Positions 19,022-27,375 of a DNA stretch of 41,102 nt are shown here, piece after piece. Origin of the DNA: an uncultured Actinomycetes bacterium (GTDB lineage Bacteria > Actinomycetota > Acidimicrobiia > Acidimicrobiales > RAAP-2); assembly GCA_903825765.1 (NCBI GenBank), contig CAIKBU010000047.1, positions 1 to 41,102 on the forward strand, in the 5' to 3' direction. How positions within the stretch are numbered: position 1 is the stretch's first letter; each line of letters begins with the position of its first letter. A model generated the notes under the pieces. It searched no databases and was not told where the DNA came from. It saw only the letters and a list, made by a program, of their open reading frames with translations. Position numbers and translations under genes: made by a program.

Positions 19022-19671
19022 TAGTGAGCGATTCCGGCCAACTTCACGTAGCTGTGCGCCTTGTGACGGATATTGATCGAAATACAGACCGACGTGAATG
19101 CTTCGACAGCGCTGGCCAGAGACATCGAGCCGGCAACAATCGCGTGCAGACCCGGCATGGTCGAAACGATGGTGGCCACGGTGTCGCGAGCGTCGGCGTC
19201 ATCACCGAAAATCACGACGTCGGCGTCGAGACCCGAATCGAGTTTGACCATTTGTGCCGCCGGAAGATGGTGAAAGGCACCAACGACTTTGGCCCCGGGG
19301 GCGGCGAAGGCGATCTGCGCGGCCATGGAGCCACGTGGTGCGTAGAGGGCAACGAGTTCACGACCTTCACGCGCCAACGCGTTCACCATTGAGATAACAA
19401 TCTTGCCGTCGAGTTGCGCCTTCAGGGCAGCGACGGTGGCGACGGCCGAGTCCCACGGCGTCGCGATAACGACAATGTCAGCCTCTGCGGCGGCGGCGTT
19501 GTCGCCCCCGCGGACGACGCCGTCACCACGTACCTCGAGGGTGGCGGCCACCTCAGTGGCACGGTCGGCGTCACGCGACCCGAGGATGACGTTGTAGCCC
19601 GCGCAGGCGAGTCGAAGGGCAACGCCCTGTCCAGCGGGGCCGGTGCCCCCAATGATTCCGAGTGTTGTCAC
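19021..19671 (-). CDS. NADPH-dependent F420 reductase (F420:NADP oxidoreductase)
   Basis: VTTLGIIGGTGPAGQGVALRLACAGYNVILGSRDADRA, VGAFHHLPAAQM; GAAAGGGA SD before GTG 19671. Confidence 0.87.
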   Translation of the reverse strand: MTTLGIIGGTGPAGQGVALRLACAGYNVILGSRDADRATEVAATLEVRGDGVVRGGDNAAAAEADIVVIATPWDSAVATVAALKAQLDGKIVISMVNALAREGRELVALYAPRGSMAAQIAFAAPGAKVVGAFHHLPAAQMVKLDSGLDADVVIFGDDADARDTVATIVSTMPGLHAIVAGSMSLASAVEAFTSVCISINIRHKAHSYVKLAGIAH

Positions 19672-19701
19672 AACGTCCCTTTCAGTGCAGTTTCTTCTTA
19701 G

Positions 19702-19708
19702 TACGCTA
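19702..19708. promoter_or_regulatory. Overlapping divergent -10 elements: TACGCT (+, fabI) and TAGCGT (-, F420 reductase)
   Basis: + TACGCT at 19702-19707 puts +1 exactly on ATG 19714; minus-strand TAGCGT at 19708-19703 precedes the SD/GTG at 19671. Confidence 0.45.
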
Positions 19709-19713
19709 ACAAG

Positions 19714-20502
19714 ATGAGACTTCTCGAAAATCACCGTATCTTGGTCACTGGCGTGCTCACCGATGACTCCATCGCTTTTGGCATCGCCAAGCGGGCGCTC
19801 GAAGAAGGGGCCACCGTGGCGCTATCGGGCGCTGGTCGCGGTATCTCGCTGACGCAACGCACCGCACGCAAGTTGGCCGCTTTTGGCGATGTCGGCGAAA
19901 TTATTGAACTCGACGTAACGAATCCCGACCAGATTGCCGCCGCCGTCACCGCCGTGGACGAACGTTTTGGTCGTCTCGATGGGCTCGTGCACGCCATTGG
20001 CTACGCTCCGCCACTCTGCTTGGGCAGTGGCATGTTCGCCGCCCCCTTTAGTGACGTCGCCACGGCAATGCAGATCTCGACCTACTCTCTCGCCGCGCTC
20101 GTAGGGGCATTTCGCCCACTCCTGCAAAAGGCCGAGGTCACGGGTGGCGCGTCAGTAGTGGCCCTCGACTTCGATGGTACCCGGGCGTACCCCATGTACG
20201 ACTGGATGGGTGTCATGAAGGCGGGCCTCGAGTCGCTGGGGCGTTACATCGCTCGCGAAGTGGGCAGTGACCAGATTCGCGTGAACATGGTGGCGGCAGG
20301 TCCCGTGCGCACAATTGCCGCCAAGTCCATTCCTGGGTTCTCAGTTTTTGAAGACACCTGGACGGAAAGGGCACCACTCGGCTGGGACGTGAACGACTCA
20401 TCCGCCGTGGCCGACACCACCGTGGCGCTGCTGTCACCCCTCCTGCGAGGCACCACCGCGTCGATTATTCACGTCGACGGTGGCGCCCACGCAATGGGCT
20501 AG
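19714..20502 (+). CDS. NADH-dependent enoyl-ACP reductase, FabI/InhA-like
   Basis: 262 aa; RILVTGVLTDDSIAFGIAKRA, YDWMGVMKAGLES (Y-x6-K), RVNMVAAGPVRTIA, HVDGGAHAMG. Confidence 0.9.
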   Translation: MRLLENHRILVTGVLTDDSIAFGIAKRALEEGATVALSGAGRGISLTQRTARKLAAFGDVGEIIELDVTNPDQIAAAVTAVDERFGRLDGLVHAIGYAPPLCLGSGMFAAPFSDVATAMQISTYSLAALVGAFRPLLQKAEVTGGASVVALDFDGTRAYPMYDWMGVMKAGLESLGRYIAREVGSDQIRVNMVAAGPVRTIAAKSIPGFSVFEDTWTERAPLGWDVNDSSAVADTTVALLSPLLRGTTASIIHVDGGAHAMG

Positions 20503-22379
20503 CGCTCCTGCGGAGCAAACTGTCGTTCGTAAAGGTCGCGGTACAGTCCCCCCGCGGCCAACAGCTCCTCGTGCGTACCGCGCTGGACGATGTGTCCGGC
20601 CTCGACTACCAGAATCTGGTCGGCACTACGGATCGTGGACAGTCGGTGAGCAATCACGAGTGACGTGCGCTCCCTCATCGTCTGCTCGAGTGCTTGTTGC
20701 ACCAACGCCTCTGATTCATTGTCGAGGTGAGCAGTCGCTTCGTCAAGAATGACCAAACGGGGTGATTTCAGCAGCAAACGTGCCAGCGCCATGCGCTGTT
20801 TCTCCCCACCACTGAGGCGGTACCCACGCTCGCCCACCATTGTTTCGAGACCCAGTGGCAACGCATCGACGAAGGCAGCGATCTGCGCCGACTCCAACGC
20901 CTGACGAATCTGGTCCTCGGTGGCGTCGGGCTTGGCAAACAAGAGGTTCCGGCGAATTGTGTCGTGGAAGAGGTGCGCGTCCTGCGTCACGACACCAACC
21001 GTGGCGTTGAGCGACGCCGTGGTCGCATCGCGCACATCAATTCCGTTGATACGGACAGCGCCCGCGGTGACGTCGTAGAGGCGAGACACGAGCATCGATA
21101 CCGTGGTCTTGCCAGCACCGCTCGGCCCGACCAGCGCGGTCATCGTGCCGGGCTCCACCTCAAAACTCAGGTCGTGCAGTACTTGCGTGCGGGCGACGGA
21201 CTCGAGTTTGGCGACTGATTCGAGAGACGCCAACGAGACCTCTTCGGCACCGGGATAATCAAAGGAGACGTGATCAAAGCTCAGGCGCGCCGGACCATCG
21301 GGGATCGCCACCGCCTGGTCTGACTCGAGAATCATGGGCGTGAGATCGAGGACTTCGAAGAGCCGTTCAAAACTCACCATGGCCGACATGAAGTCGATAT
21401 TGATGTTGGACAGTTGGGTGAGTGGGCCGTAGAGGCGCGTCAAGTACGCCGTTAACGCGACCACGGTTCCCACCATCAGGGCACCGTGCAGGACTTGCAC
21501 GCCACCGAAGCCGTAAGCGAAGGCGGTCGCGAGTGATGCGGTCAGTGAGAGAGCAATGAAGAAAAAGCGCTGGTACATCGACTGGCGAATACCGATATCG
21601 CGCACGTGGCCGGCGTGAGCATCAAAGAAGGCTCGCTCGTCCGATGGACGGCCAAAGAGCTTGACCAGCATGGCACCCGCGACATTAAAGCGTTCCGACA
21701 TCACGGTGTTCATTTCGGCATTGAGTTCGTAGCCCTCCTTGAACAGCGTGCCTAGTTTGCGCCCGACCGTACGAGCGGGCAGTAAGAACACCGGGAGGAG
21801 AATGAGGGCAACCAGCGTGATTTGCCACGAGAGGGTGAACATCGTGCCGAGGATGATGAGCACCAAAATGATGTTGCCGACGACATTCGAAAACACGTCA
21901 GTGAACGCCTGCTGCGCACCAATGACGTCGTTATTCAGTCGAGATATCAGGGCCCCCGTCTGCGCCCTGGCGAAGAAGGCAATTGGCATGGACTGTATGT
22001 GCGAAAAGACGCGCGATCGCATGTCAAAGATCAGGCTCTCACCGACTATCGCGGAAGTTCGACGTTGGAACAAGGAGAGGCCCGCATCGGCGAGTGCAAG
22101 AACCGCCGTAAGGGCCGACAGCCCAATGACGAGTCCTTCTCGTTTGCCAGCGATTCCCTTGTCAATGATGGCGCGCAGGACGAGTGGCGACAGTGAGGAG
22201 ACAATGGCATCAACAATGACGGTCACTAAGAAAATGATGAGCAGGCCGCGGTACGGACGCGCAAACTGCAACATGCGCTTCAGGGTGCCACGCTTCACCC
22301 GGTGCTCGAGGATGTCGCGATTCTTGGTCAGGGATTTCATACCTGCGCGACCGCCGCCAGCTACTCCGTGCATGCTCAT
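20499..22379 (-). CDS. ABC transporter, fused permease/ATPase (MsbA-like exporter)
   Basis: GPSGAGKTT Walker A, LSGGEKQRMALARLLLKSPRLVILDEATAHLD; six-TM N-terminus; GGAGAG SD before ATG 22379. Confidence 0.94.
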   Translation of the reverse strand: MSMHGVAGGGRAGMKSLTKNRDILEHRVKRGTLKRMLQFARPYRGLLIIFLVTVIVDAIVSSLSPLVLRAIIDKGIAGKREGLVIGLSALTAVLALADAGLSLFQRRTSAIVGESLIFDMRSRVFSHIQSMPIAFFARAQTGALISRLNNDVIGAQQAFTDVFSNVVGNIILVLIILGTMFTLSWQITLVALILLPVFLLPARTVGRKLGTLFKEGYELNAEMNTVMSERFNVAGAMLVKLFGRPSDERAFFDAHAGHVRDIGIRQSMYQRFFFIALSLTASLATAFAYGFGGVQVLHGALMVGTVVALTAYLTRLYGPLTQLSNINIDFMSAMVSFERLFEVLDLTPMILESDQAVAIPDGPARLSFDHVSFDYPGAEEVSLASLESVAKLESVARTQVLHDLSFEVEPGTMTALVGPSGAGKTTVSMLVSRLYDVTAGAVRINGIDVRDATTASLNATVGVVTQDAHLFHDTIRRNLLFAKPDATEDQIRQALESAQIAAFVDALPLGLETMVGERGYRLSGGEKQRMALARLLLKSPRLVILDEATAHLDNESEALVQQALEQTMRERTSLVIAHRLSTIRSADQILVVEAGHIVQRGTHEELLAAGGLYRDLYERQFAPQER

Positions 22380-22454
22380 GGTGACTCTCCGCTGGTGCAC
22401 TGGCTCAACGCGAGCACAGGTAGTAGCCAGCGTACCGACTCGACGGCGAACTCC

Positions 22455-23090
22455 CTACGAGCGCACCGCACTGATAACAATCAAGGTCCCCAGACCCCAC
22501 ATCACGCAGGCCGCCACCACGCGCAGGCGCACGAGGCGATGCGGTGATGACGCGAGCCACTCTCGAGCAGTTCCGGCCACCAGTCCCCAGGTTCCGTCCG
22601 AGCAAAACGCCATGACGGAAAACACCAGACCAAAGAGGAGAAGTTGCGCGGTGATGTGCCCAGCGGCCGGATCGACGAAGTGAGGAAAGACGGCCGCAAA
22701 AAACACCAACGACTTCGGATTCAACACCCCGACAATGAAGCCCTGGCGAACAATCTGGAACCGCGACGGACGCGTGCCCTCCCTGGTTGTCATTGCCGCC
22801 ACCGCCGACTCACGGTGACGCCACGTCTCGAGGCCGAGATACAGCAAGTAGCAGCCGCCCGCCAGTTGCAGCGCCAACGAAAAAAGGTGCGAATGAGCGA
22901 GCAGGGGGCCGAGGCCGAGGGCGATCAGTGTGGCGAGCAGCAGTGTCCCAATGGAGTTGCCCAGTACCGTCAAGACGGCAACCGTACGCCCCCAAGCCAC
23001 GGCACGAGCGATAGTGAAGGTGACCGACGGACCCGGTACGAGAATGATGAGAAACGAGGCGACGAAAAACTCTCCGAGGTGACCGCTCAT
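22455..23090 (-). CDS. LysE-family translocator
   Basis: LVPGPSVTFTIARAVAWGRTVAVLTVLGNSIGTLLLA, GVLNPKSLVFFAAVFPHFV; ATG at 23090 overlaps the YczE-like stop. Confidence 0.9.
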   Translation of the reverse strand: MSGHLGEFFVASFLIILVPGPSVTFTIARAVAWGRTVAVLTVLGNSIGTLLLATLIALGLGPLLAHSHLFSLALQLAGGCYLLYLGLETWRHRESAVAAMTTREGTRPSRFQIVRQGFIVGVLNPKSLVFFAAVFPHFVDPAAGHITAQLLLFGLVFSVMAFCSDGTWGLVAGTAREWLASSPHRLVRLRVVAACVMWGLGTLIVISAVRS

Positions 23091-23746
23091 GACAATGCCT
23101 CCTCCCGTCCGACGATTTTGCCTACCAGTTGCAGGTTCCACCCAATCGCGAAACCAATCGCTCCAGCGTAAAGGGCAGTGGCAATACCAACGCCACCGCC
23201 GAGCAACCAGCCGATAATCAGCACCGTCCCCTCGATACCCGCTCGCACGTAGACCACGGAGAAACCAAAATGGCGATGCACACTGGTCATCATGCCGTCA
23301 CGCGGTCCAGGGCCAAGGCCGGTGGTCAAATACAGCGCCGAGCCGAGGCCGATCGCCTCGAGGGCGCCCCCGACGAGAAGCACGCGAAGCCAGAGGGGAT
23401 GATGTTGCCCGACCACGTAGACGGTCTCATTCAGCGACCACGCAATGACAATCAGATTGGCGATAGTGCCGATGCCGGGTCGCTCACGCAACGGTACCCA
23501 GAGCACGAGAACGAAGGCCGAGATGAGGGCCGTGGCCATGCCAATCGACAGACCAGTATGACGACTTACGCCCTCGGCGAAGACGGTCCATGGCGTCGCA
23601 CCCCAGCGCGCGCAGACGAGCAGACCTTCGCCAAAGCCAAACAGAGTGAGACCACCAATCAGTGGACCCGTCATCACCGGGCGAAATGACCACGTCGTCG
23701 CGGCGCGCCACGACGTCAAGGGGATTGAATGGCTCAGCGACGCCAC
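23087..23746 (-). CDS. YczE/YitT-type integral membrane protein (start uncertain; 23674 ATG also possible)
   Basis: LTLFGFGEGLLVCARWGATPWTVFAEGVSRHTGLSIG, YLTTGLGPGPRDGMMTSVHRHFG. Confidence 0.78.
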   Translation of the reverse strand: MASLSHSIPLTSWRAATTWSFRPVMTGPLIGGLTLFGFGEGLLVCARWGATPWTVFAEGVSRHTGLSIGMATALISAFVLVLWVPLRERPGIGTIANLIVIAWSLNETVYVVGQHHPLWLRVLLVGGALEAIGLGSALYLTTGLGPGPRDGMMTSVHRHFGFSVVYVRAGIEGTVLIIGWLLGGGVGIATALYAGAIGFAIGWNLQLVGKIVGREEALS

Positions 23747-23811
23747 GAGCTCTCACTTTCAGAGTGACCCGTCCCCCAGCAGCAAAATGGCCGAACCTGA
23801 CGAACACTGCG

Positions 23812-23885
23812 TGGGCGCTGGGGGACTCGAACCCTCGACCTCAGCCGTGTGAAGGCTGCGCTCTAACCAACTGAGCTAAGCGCCC
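23812..23885 (-). tRNA. tRNA-Val(CAC)
   Basis: Cloverleaf read on the minus strand: GGGCGCT TA GCTC AGTTGGTTA GAGC G CAGCC TTCACAC GGCTG AGGTC GAGGG TTCGAGT CCCCC AGCGCCC A; anticodon CAC; no encoded CCA. Confidence 0.93.
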
Positions 23886-23930
23886 CGGGAATCCAAGCCT
23901 ACTCCGTCGGCACGTGTGCTCGTCTCGTGG

Positions 23931-23940
23931 CGGTAGCCTT
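23931..23940 (+). promoter_or_regulatory. CGGTAGCCTT extended -10 motif, copy 2
   Basis: CGGTAGCCTT-GCATCT-ATG(23947). Confidence 0.45.
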
Positions 23941-23946
23941 GCATCT

Positions 23947-24567
23947 ATGTCGAGTACCAATTCTTCACCAGAAAACGGCGCATCATCGCGTCGATCGCTT
24001 TTCAAGGGGAACCCCGGCGCCGAGCCCTCACGCATGCAGGTCCTCGGGCTCGACCCACTTGAACGAAATCTGGGTTTCTTTGCCGCCTTCATTGGTCTGG
24101 TTGCCGCGGGGCTCGCGCTCCCTCCCTACCTAACGGGCAAGGCCACCAAACTGCCGCAGACCCAGAAGCCGAATGCGCAGCACCTGTGCGCGAAGGGGTA
24201 TCACTTGGTGGCCTCACTCTGCGAAAAGACTGTCTTCCAAACGCACAGCTATTGGACGTTTGAGTTCTACGGACTTCTCGGTATGGCCGCTCTTCTGCTC
24301 TTTGCGGCCTTTCGACGTAACAGGGCAATGCTCATCGTTATCTCCATCATCTTCGGTCTGATTGCGGGTGCCGCCGGATTTTTGTTCCTCGCCCTTGGCG
24401 CTTGGCTCCTCATTCGCGCTTTTCGTCTGCAACGAAACGGCACCACCCAACGACCAACGCGCGACCGCGCCAAGGGCCGCGCTGCAGTGGCTGGTCGAGA
24501 AGCCCCCATTCGCGCTACTCCTGAGCCGTCGAAGCGGTACACCCCGAAGCGCCAGAAGCGGCGCTAG
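23947..24567 (+). CDS. Small membrane protein with basic C-terminal tail, unknown function
   Basis: 207 aa from ATG 23947; about three hydrophobic segments; HLCAKGYHLVASLCEK segment; tail KRYTPKRQKRR. Confidence 0.72.
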   Translation: MSSTNSSPENGASSRRSLFKGNPGAEPSRMQVLGLDPLERNLGFFAAFIGLVAAGLALPPYLTGKATKLPQTQKPNAQHLCAKGYHLVASLCEKTVFQTHSYWTFEFYGLLGMAALLLFAAFRRNRAMLIVISIIFGLIAGAAGFLFLALGAWLLIRAFRLQRNGTTQRPTRDRAKGRAAVAGREAPIRATPEPSKRYTPKRQKRR

Positions 24568-24570
24568 GCA

Positions 24571-25308
24571 ATGGTGCAACTCGGTCTGGACTTCCCCACG
24601 CAGTGGGCTCGGGGCTACGCCGCTCGATTCATCCGGAATCTCTACATTGGTCGTTTCGTCGCCCCCACCATCCGTCGCGTGGGCGACCTTCAGGTGTTCG
24701 GCACCTCCAACCTCGAGCAGGGTGGGCCATACATATTTGTCGCGAACCACACCTCGCACCTCGACACGCCGATTGTGCTCTCGGCACTGCCACCTCGCGT
24801 TCGTCGCAAAACTGTGGTCGCGGCCGCCATGGATAACTTCTTCATGGATGCTCGCAAGGCCTTCTTCACGACGCTGTTGTTCAACGCAATTCCCATCGAT
24901 CGTCACAAGGTTAACCGCCGCTCGTCGCAGCTCGCAATCGATCTCGTCGAAGACGGATGGCACCTGCTGCTCTACCCCGAAGGTGGTCGTAGTCCCGACG
25001 GGAACCTGCAGGAATTCAAGGGCGGGGCGGCCTACCTGGCCGATCGGGCCCACTGCGCCGTCATCCCTACGTACATCCACGACGCCGGATTTCTTCGCGG
25101 GGCCAAGTACGCCAAAGCCCCGAAGTTCACCATCGCACCGCAGTACCGTAAGCGACCCGTCTCGGTGACGTTTGGCACACCCCTCGTGGCCGCGGAGGAC
25201 GAAAACATTCGCCGATTCGGCATCCGCATTGAAGAAGCGGTCGCCGAACTCGGCCGTTCAATCAGCGGTGACGACAACTACGGCGTTCACCCCGCGGACG
25301 AGTACTAA
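24571..25308 (+). CDS. 1-acyl-sn-glycerol-3-phosphate acyltransferase family (PlsC-like)
   Basis: 245 aa; VANHTSHLDTPIV (H-x4-D), LLYPEGGRSPDGNLQEFKGGAAYLA. Confidence 0.9.
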   Translation: MVQLGLDFPTQWARGYAARFIRNLYIGRFVAPTIRRVGDLQVFGTSNLEQGGPYIFVANHTSHLDTPIVLSALPPRVRRKTVVAAAMDNFFMDARKAFFTTLLFNAIPIDRHKVNRRSSQLAIDLVEDGWHLLLYPEGGRSPDGNLQEFKGGAAYLADRAHCAVIPTYIHDAGFLRGAKYAKAPKFTIAPQYRKRPVSVTFGTPLVAAEDENIRRFGIRIEEAVAELGRSISGDDNYGVHPADEY

Positions 25309-25979
25309 TTTCCACCCAGTACGCGGCATCGCTGGGCGTACAACTGATCCGCCACGCTGCGGTGAGGTTCCAGCGGGGCCCCGAGTGCCCGCGACAGTAA
25401 ATCGTCCGCTAGCCAGGGGTTGAGGGCCAACACGGGTCCGTGAGCGTAGGTGGCGATCACGTTGTGGTGGCGAAAGCCGTCGACCACGCCGTCATTGCCG
25501 ACGCCGTGAACGACGTCGCCCAGTGGTGGCGTCGCCTGCACTGTCGTTCGACCCCCATGGTTCTCAAAGCCAACTAACAACGACCCACCAACGTCCACGC
25601 GGAGTTCGCCAACCGCGCGAGTATCGCCCCGTACGGTTACCGCATCCACCACAGCGAGACCCGCGTACGCATCATCTCCCTCAACGCAGAAGCTGGTTCC
25701 CAAAATCTGCAGGCCGGCACAGACGGCGAGAACGATGGCGCCATCATCGATGCGACGAACGAAGTCACTGCGCCGCAGGGCTTCGCAGGCGTAGCGTTGC
25801 GGACCGTCCTCACCACCACCGAGGAGATAGATGTCCGCGGCGATCAACGGGTCGCTCGCCGACACCGCCACCACCTCAGCATCGATGCCGCGAACCGTCG
25901 CACGATGCGCCAGCACCCGAGCATTACCGCCGTCACCGTAGGTGCCGAGGAGTTCGGGGTAGAGAAGAGCGATGGTCAC
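25305..25979 (-). CDS. gatD: Lipid II isoglutaminyl synthase, glutamine amidotransferase subunit GatD
   Basis: VTIALLYPELLGTYGDGGNARVLAHRATVRGI, LAVCAGLQILG, VGFENHGGRT; GTG at 25979 overlaps the murT stop by 4 nt. Confidence 0.9.
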   Translation of the reverse strand: MTIALLYPELLGTYGDGGNARVLAHRATVRGIDAEVVAVSASDPLIAADIYLLGGGEDGPQRYACEALRRSDFVRRIDDGAIVLAVCAGLQILGTSFCVEGDDAYAGLAVVDAVTVRGDTRAVGELRVDVGGSLLVGFENHGGRTTVQATPPLGDVVHGVGNDGVVDGFRHHNVIATYAHGPVLALNPWLADDLLSRALGAPLEPHRSVADQLYAQRCRVLGGN

Positions 25980-27190
25980 CACGGCGTCGTTAACCTCATC
26001 CATTCTTGAAACGCCGTGTAGTTGGCGATGATGGTTACCAGTGGGCCCTCGGGCTTGAGGTGACGGCTCTCGTCGACGACCGTGGCGAACACGCCGTCGA
26101 CTTCGAGTCGGTAGGCGACGTCGAGTCGACGTTCTCCGAGGCACGTCACTTCTTTGCCCGCGAGGCGTTCAAAGGGCGCGTCATATAACCAGGAAGGATC
26201 TTTTCCATCGGCAATCTGCGCGTTGATCGCAACCCATATCTCTCGACTGAGCATGTCAGGATCATCGAGCAGGGCGGCAACGCCGGCCGGATTCTTCGCG
26301 AGCAGCAGTCGCACCTGGCGTGTGCCGAAACGACGCAGACCGTATCGCCCCTGCACTGAATCGAGCGTCGAAAGTCGCGATGACGCGGTCGCCACTGACT
26401 CACCCAGCGTGTCCAGCGCGGCGAGCACGAACGCCGCGTTGATTCGGTTGAAGAGTCCCGGTAGGGACAGCGTCAGCGGAATCGTGACCGCACCCTTCGT
26501 GACGACACCCTCATCGTCAATGCGCCATTGCGACTCGGGCTCAGCGAAACCGCACGCACACGACCACCGGTCCGCGAACGACAACGGAGCGGTGCAACGG
26601 GGACACGAGAGCGCATCCGCGTGCCACGAGTGTGGCACGGCGACCCACGTCACCGAGGTCGCGTTCGTCAAGGCATCGACGATGAGCGGATCACTCGCGT
26701 TGGCCACGAAGGTGCTCGCTGGATTCGCGACGGCCATGGCCTTCCACCGCTCCGCCAGTTGACGAACCTCACTGGCCCGGTCCAGTTGGTCTCTCGACAA
26801 ATTGAGCAGGCAGACAATACGTGGTGAGCATTGCGTGAGGATCGTCGGTAACCAGGCCTCGTCGACTTCGAGTATGAAACGACGTGACCGCGACGCTACG
26901 AGAGCGGCCACGTGTCCGGCCGGCATGTTGGCGCCAGTGAGATTTCCCCCCACGTCAGTACCCCACGCCGCTCGCATGAGAGCCGACGTGGTGGTCTTTC
27001 CATTGGTGCCCGAAATGGCAATGATGGTCCGTCCGTCCGCCAGATGGGTGAGCAGGGAGTGATCAAGGGCAAGGCCCACTCGCCCACCCGCCACCGTTCC
27101 AGAGCCGCGCCGAAGCAGCCGCGACAAGGCATTGACCCCTCGCACGGCGAGACGTGCACAGACCGTGCGGGGGGAAGTTCGTTGCGTCAT
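25976..27190 (-). CDS. murT: Lipid II isoglutaminyl synthase, Mur-ligase subunit MurT
   Basis: IIAISGTNGKTTTSALMRAAW, internal Cys4 ribbon CPRCTAPLSFADRWSCACGF, partner gatD; ATG 27190 preceded by TAGCCT -10. Confidence 0.91.
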   Translation of the reverse strand: MTQRTSPRTVCARLAVRGVNALSRLLRRGSGTVAGGRVGLALDHSLLTHLADGRTIIAISGTNGKTTTSALMRAAWGTDVGGNLTGANMPAGHVAALVASRSRRFILEVDEAWLPTILTQCSPRIVCLLNLSRDQLDRASEVRQLAERWKAMAVANPASTFVANASDPLIVDALTNATSVTWVAVPHSWHADALSCPRCTAPLSFADRWSCACGFAEPESQWRIDDEGVVTKGAVTIPLTLSLPGLFNRINAAFVLAALDTLGESVATASSRLSTLDSVQGRYGLRRFGTRQVRLLLAKNPAGVAALLDDPDMLSREIWVAINAQIADGKDPSWLYDAPFERLAGKEVTCLGERRLDVAYRLEVDGVFATVVDESRHLKPEGPLVTIIANYTAFQEWMRLTTPW

Positions 27191-27196
27191 TGGCAA

Positions 27197-27206
27197 AAGG
27201 CTACCG
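27197..27206 (-). promoter_or_regulatory. CGGTAGCCTT extended -10 motif, copy 3
   Basis: Minus strand CGGTAGCCTT-TTGCCA-ATG(27190). Confidence 0.45.
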
Positions 27207-27220
27207 AGTCTCTTAAGCAC

Positions 27221-27256
27221 AAAAGGACCAACCTTGGGGGGAAGGTCGGTCCTTTT
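27221..27256. terminator. Strong hairpin with A-tract/T-tract flanks (bidirectional terminator shape) in a divergent intergenic region
   Basis: AAAAGGACCaACCTT-GGGGGG-AAGGTcGGTCCTTTT: 14 of 15 pairs, and the remaining pair is a G-U wobble in minus-strand RNA. Confidence 0.6.
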
Positions 27257-27350
27257 GCAAAGCATGCGTTCAGTGCGAGGGGGAGTGCACTCAACTACCC
27301 TTCCATTCTCGTCTACGAGGGGCTATCCAGCAAATGAATGGCTGGCATAG

Positions 27351-27375
27351 TAGTCATCTCTATACTTGATGACTA
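27351..27375 (+). promoter_or_regulatory. LysR-type operator TAGTCATC-N9-GATGACTA flanking the -10 (TATACT 27361-27366)
   Basis: Perfect 8-bp inverted repeat with the LTTR core ATC-N9-GAT (T-N11-A); ends at the first base of the lysR ATG. Confidence 0.7.

Noticed and set aside
21182-21245. Imperfect tandem repeat in the ABC exporter (SLASLESVAKLESVAR)
   Set aside because: I recall similar short Leu/Ser/Val insertions before the Walker A region in actinobacterial exporters; probably a family feature, not a new duplication
12886-22683. Antisense ORFs such as 12886..13725 +, 12966..13547 +, 21739..22683 + and 21822..22196 +
   Set aside because: Opposite well-supported pimA-like and ABC exporter genes; low-complexity translations without domains
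24214-25080. 288-aa minus-strand ORF opposite the small membrane protein and PlsC-like gene
   Set aside because: The opposite strand carries clear acyltransferase motifs; this translation shows no family signature
27191-27265. murT starting at the upstream in-frame ATG 27265 (MLCKRTDLPPKVGPF...)
   Set aside because: It would place the strong hairpin inside the coding region; ATG 27190 has an in-register TAGCCT and a better N-terminus, though this is not proven
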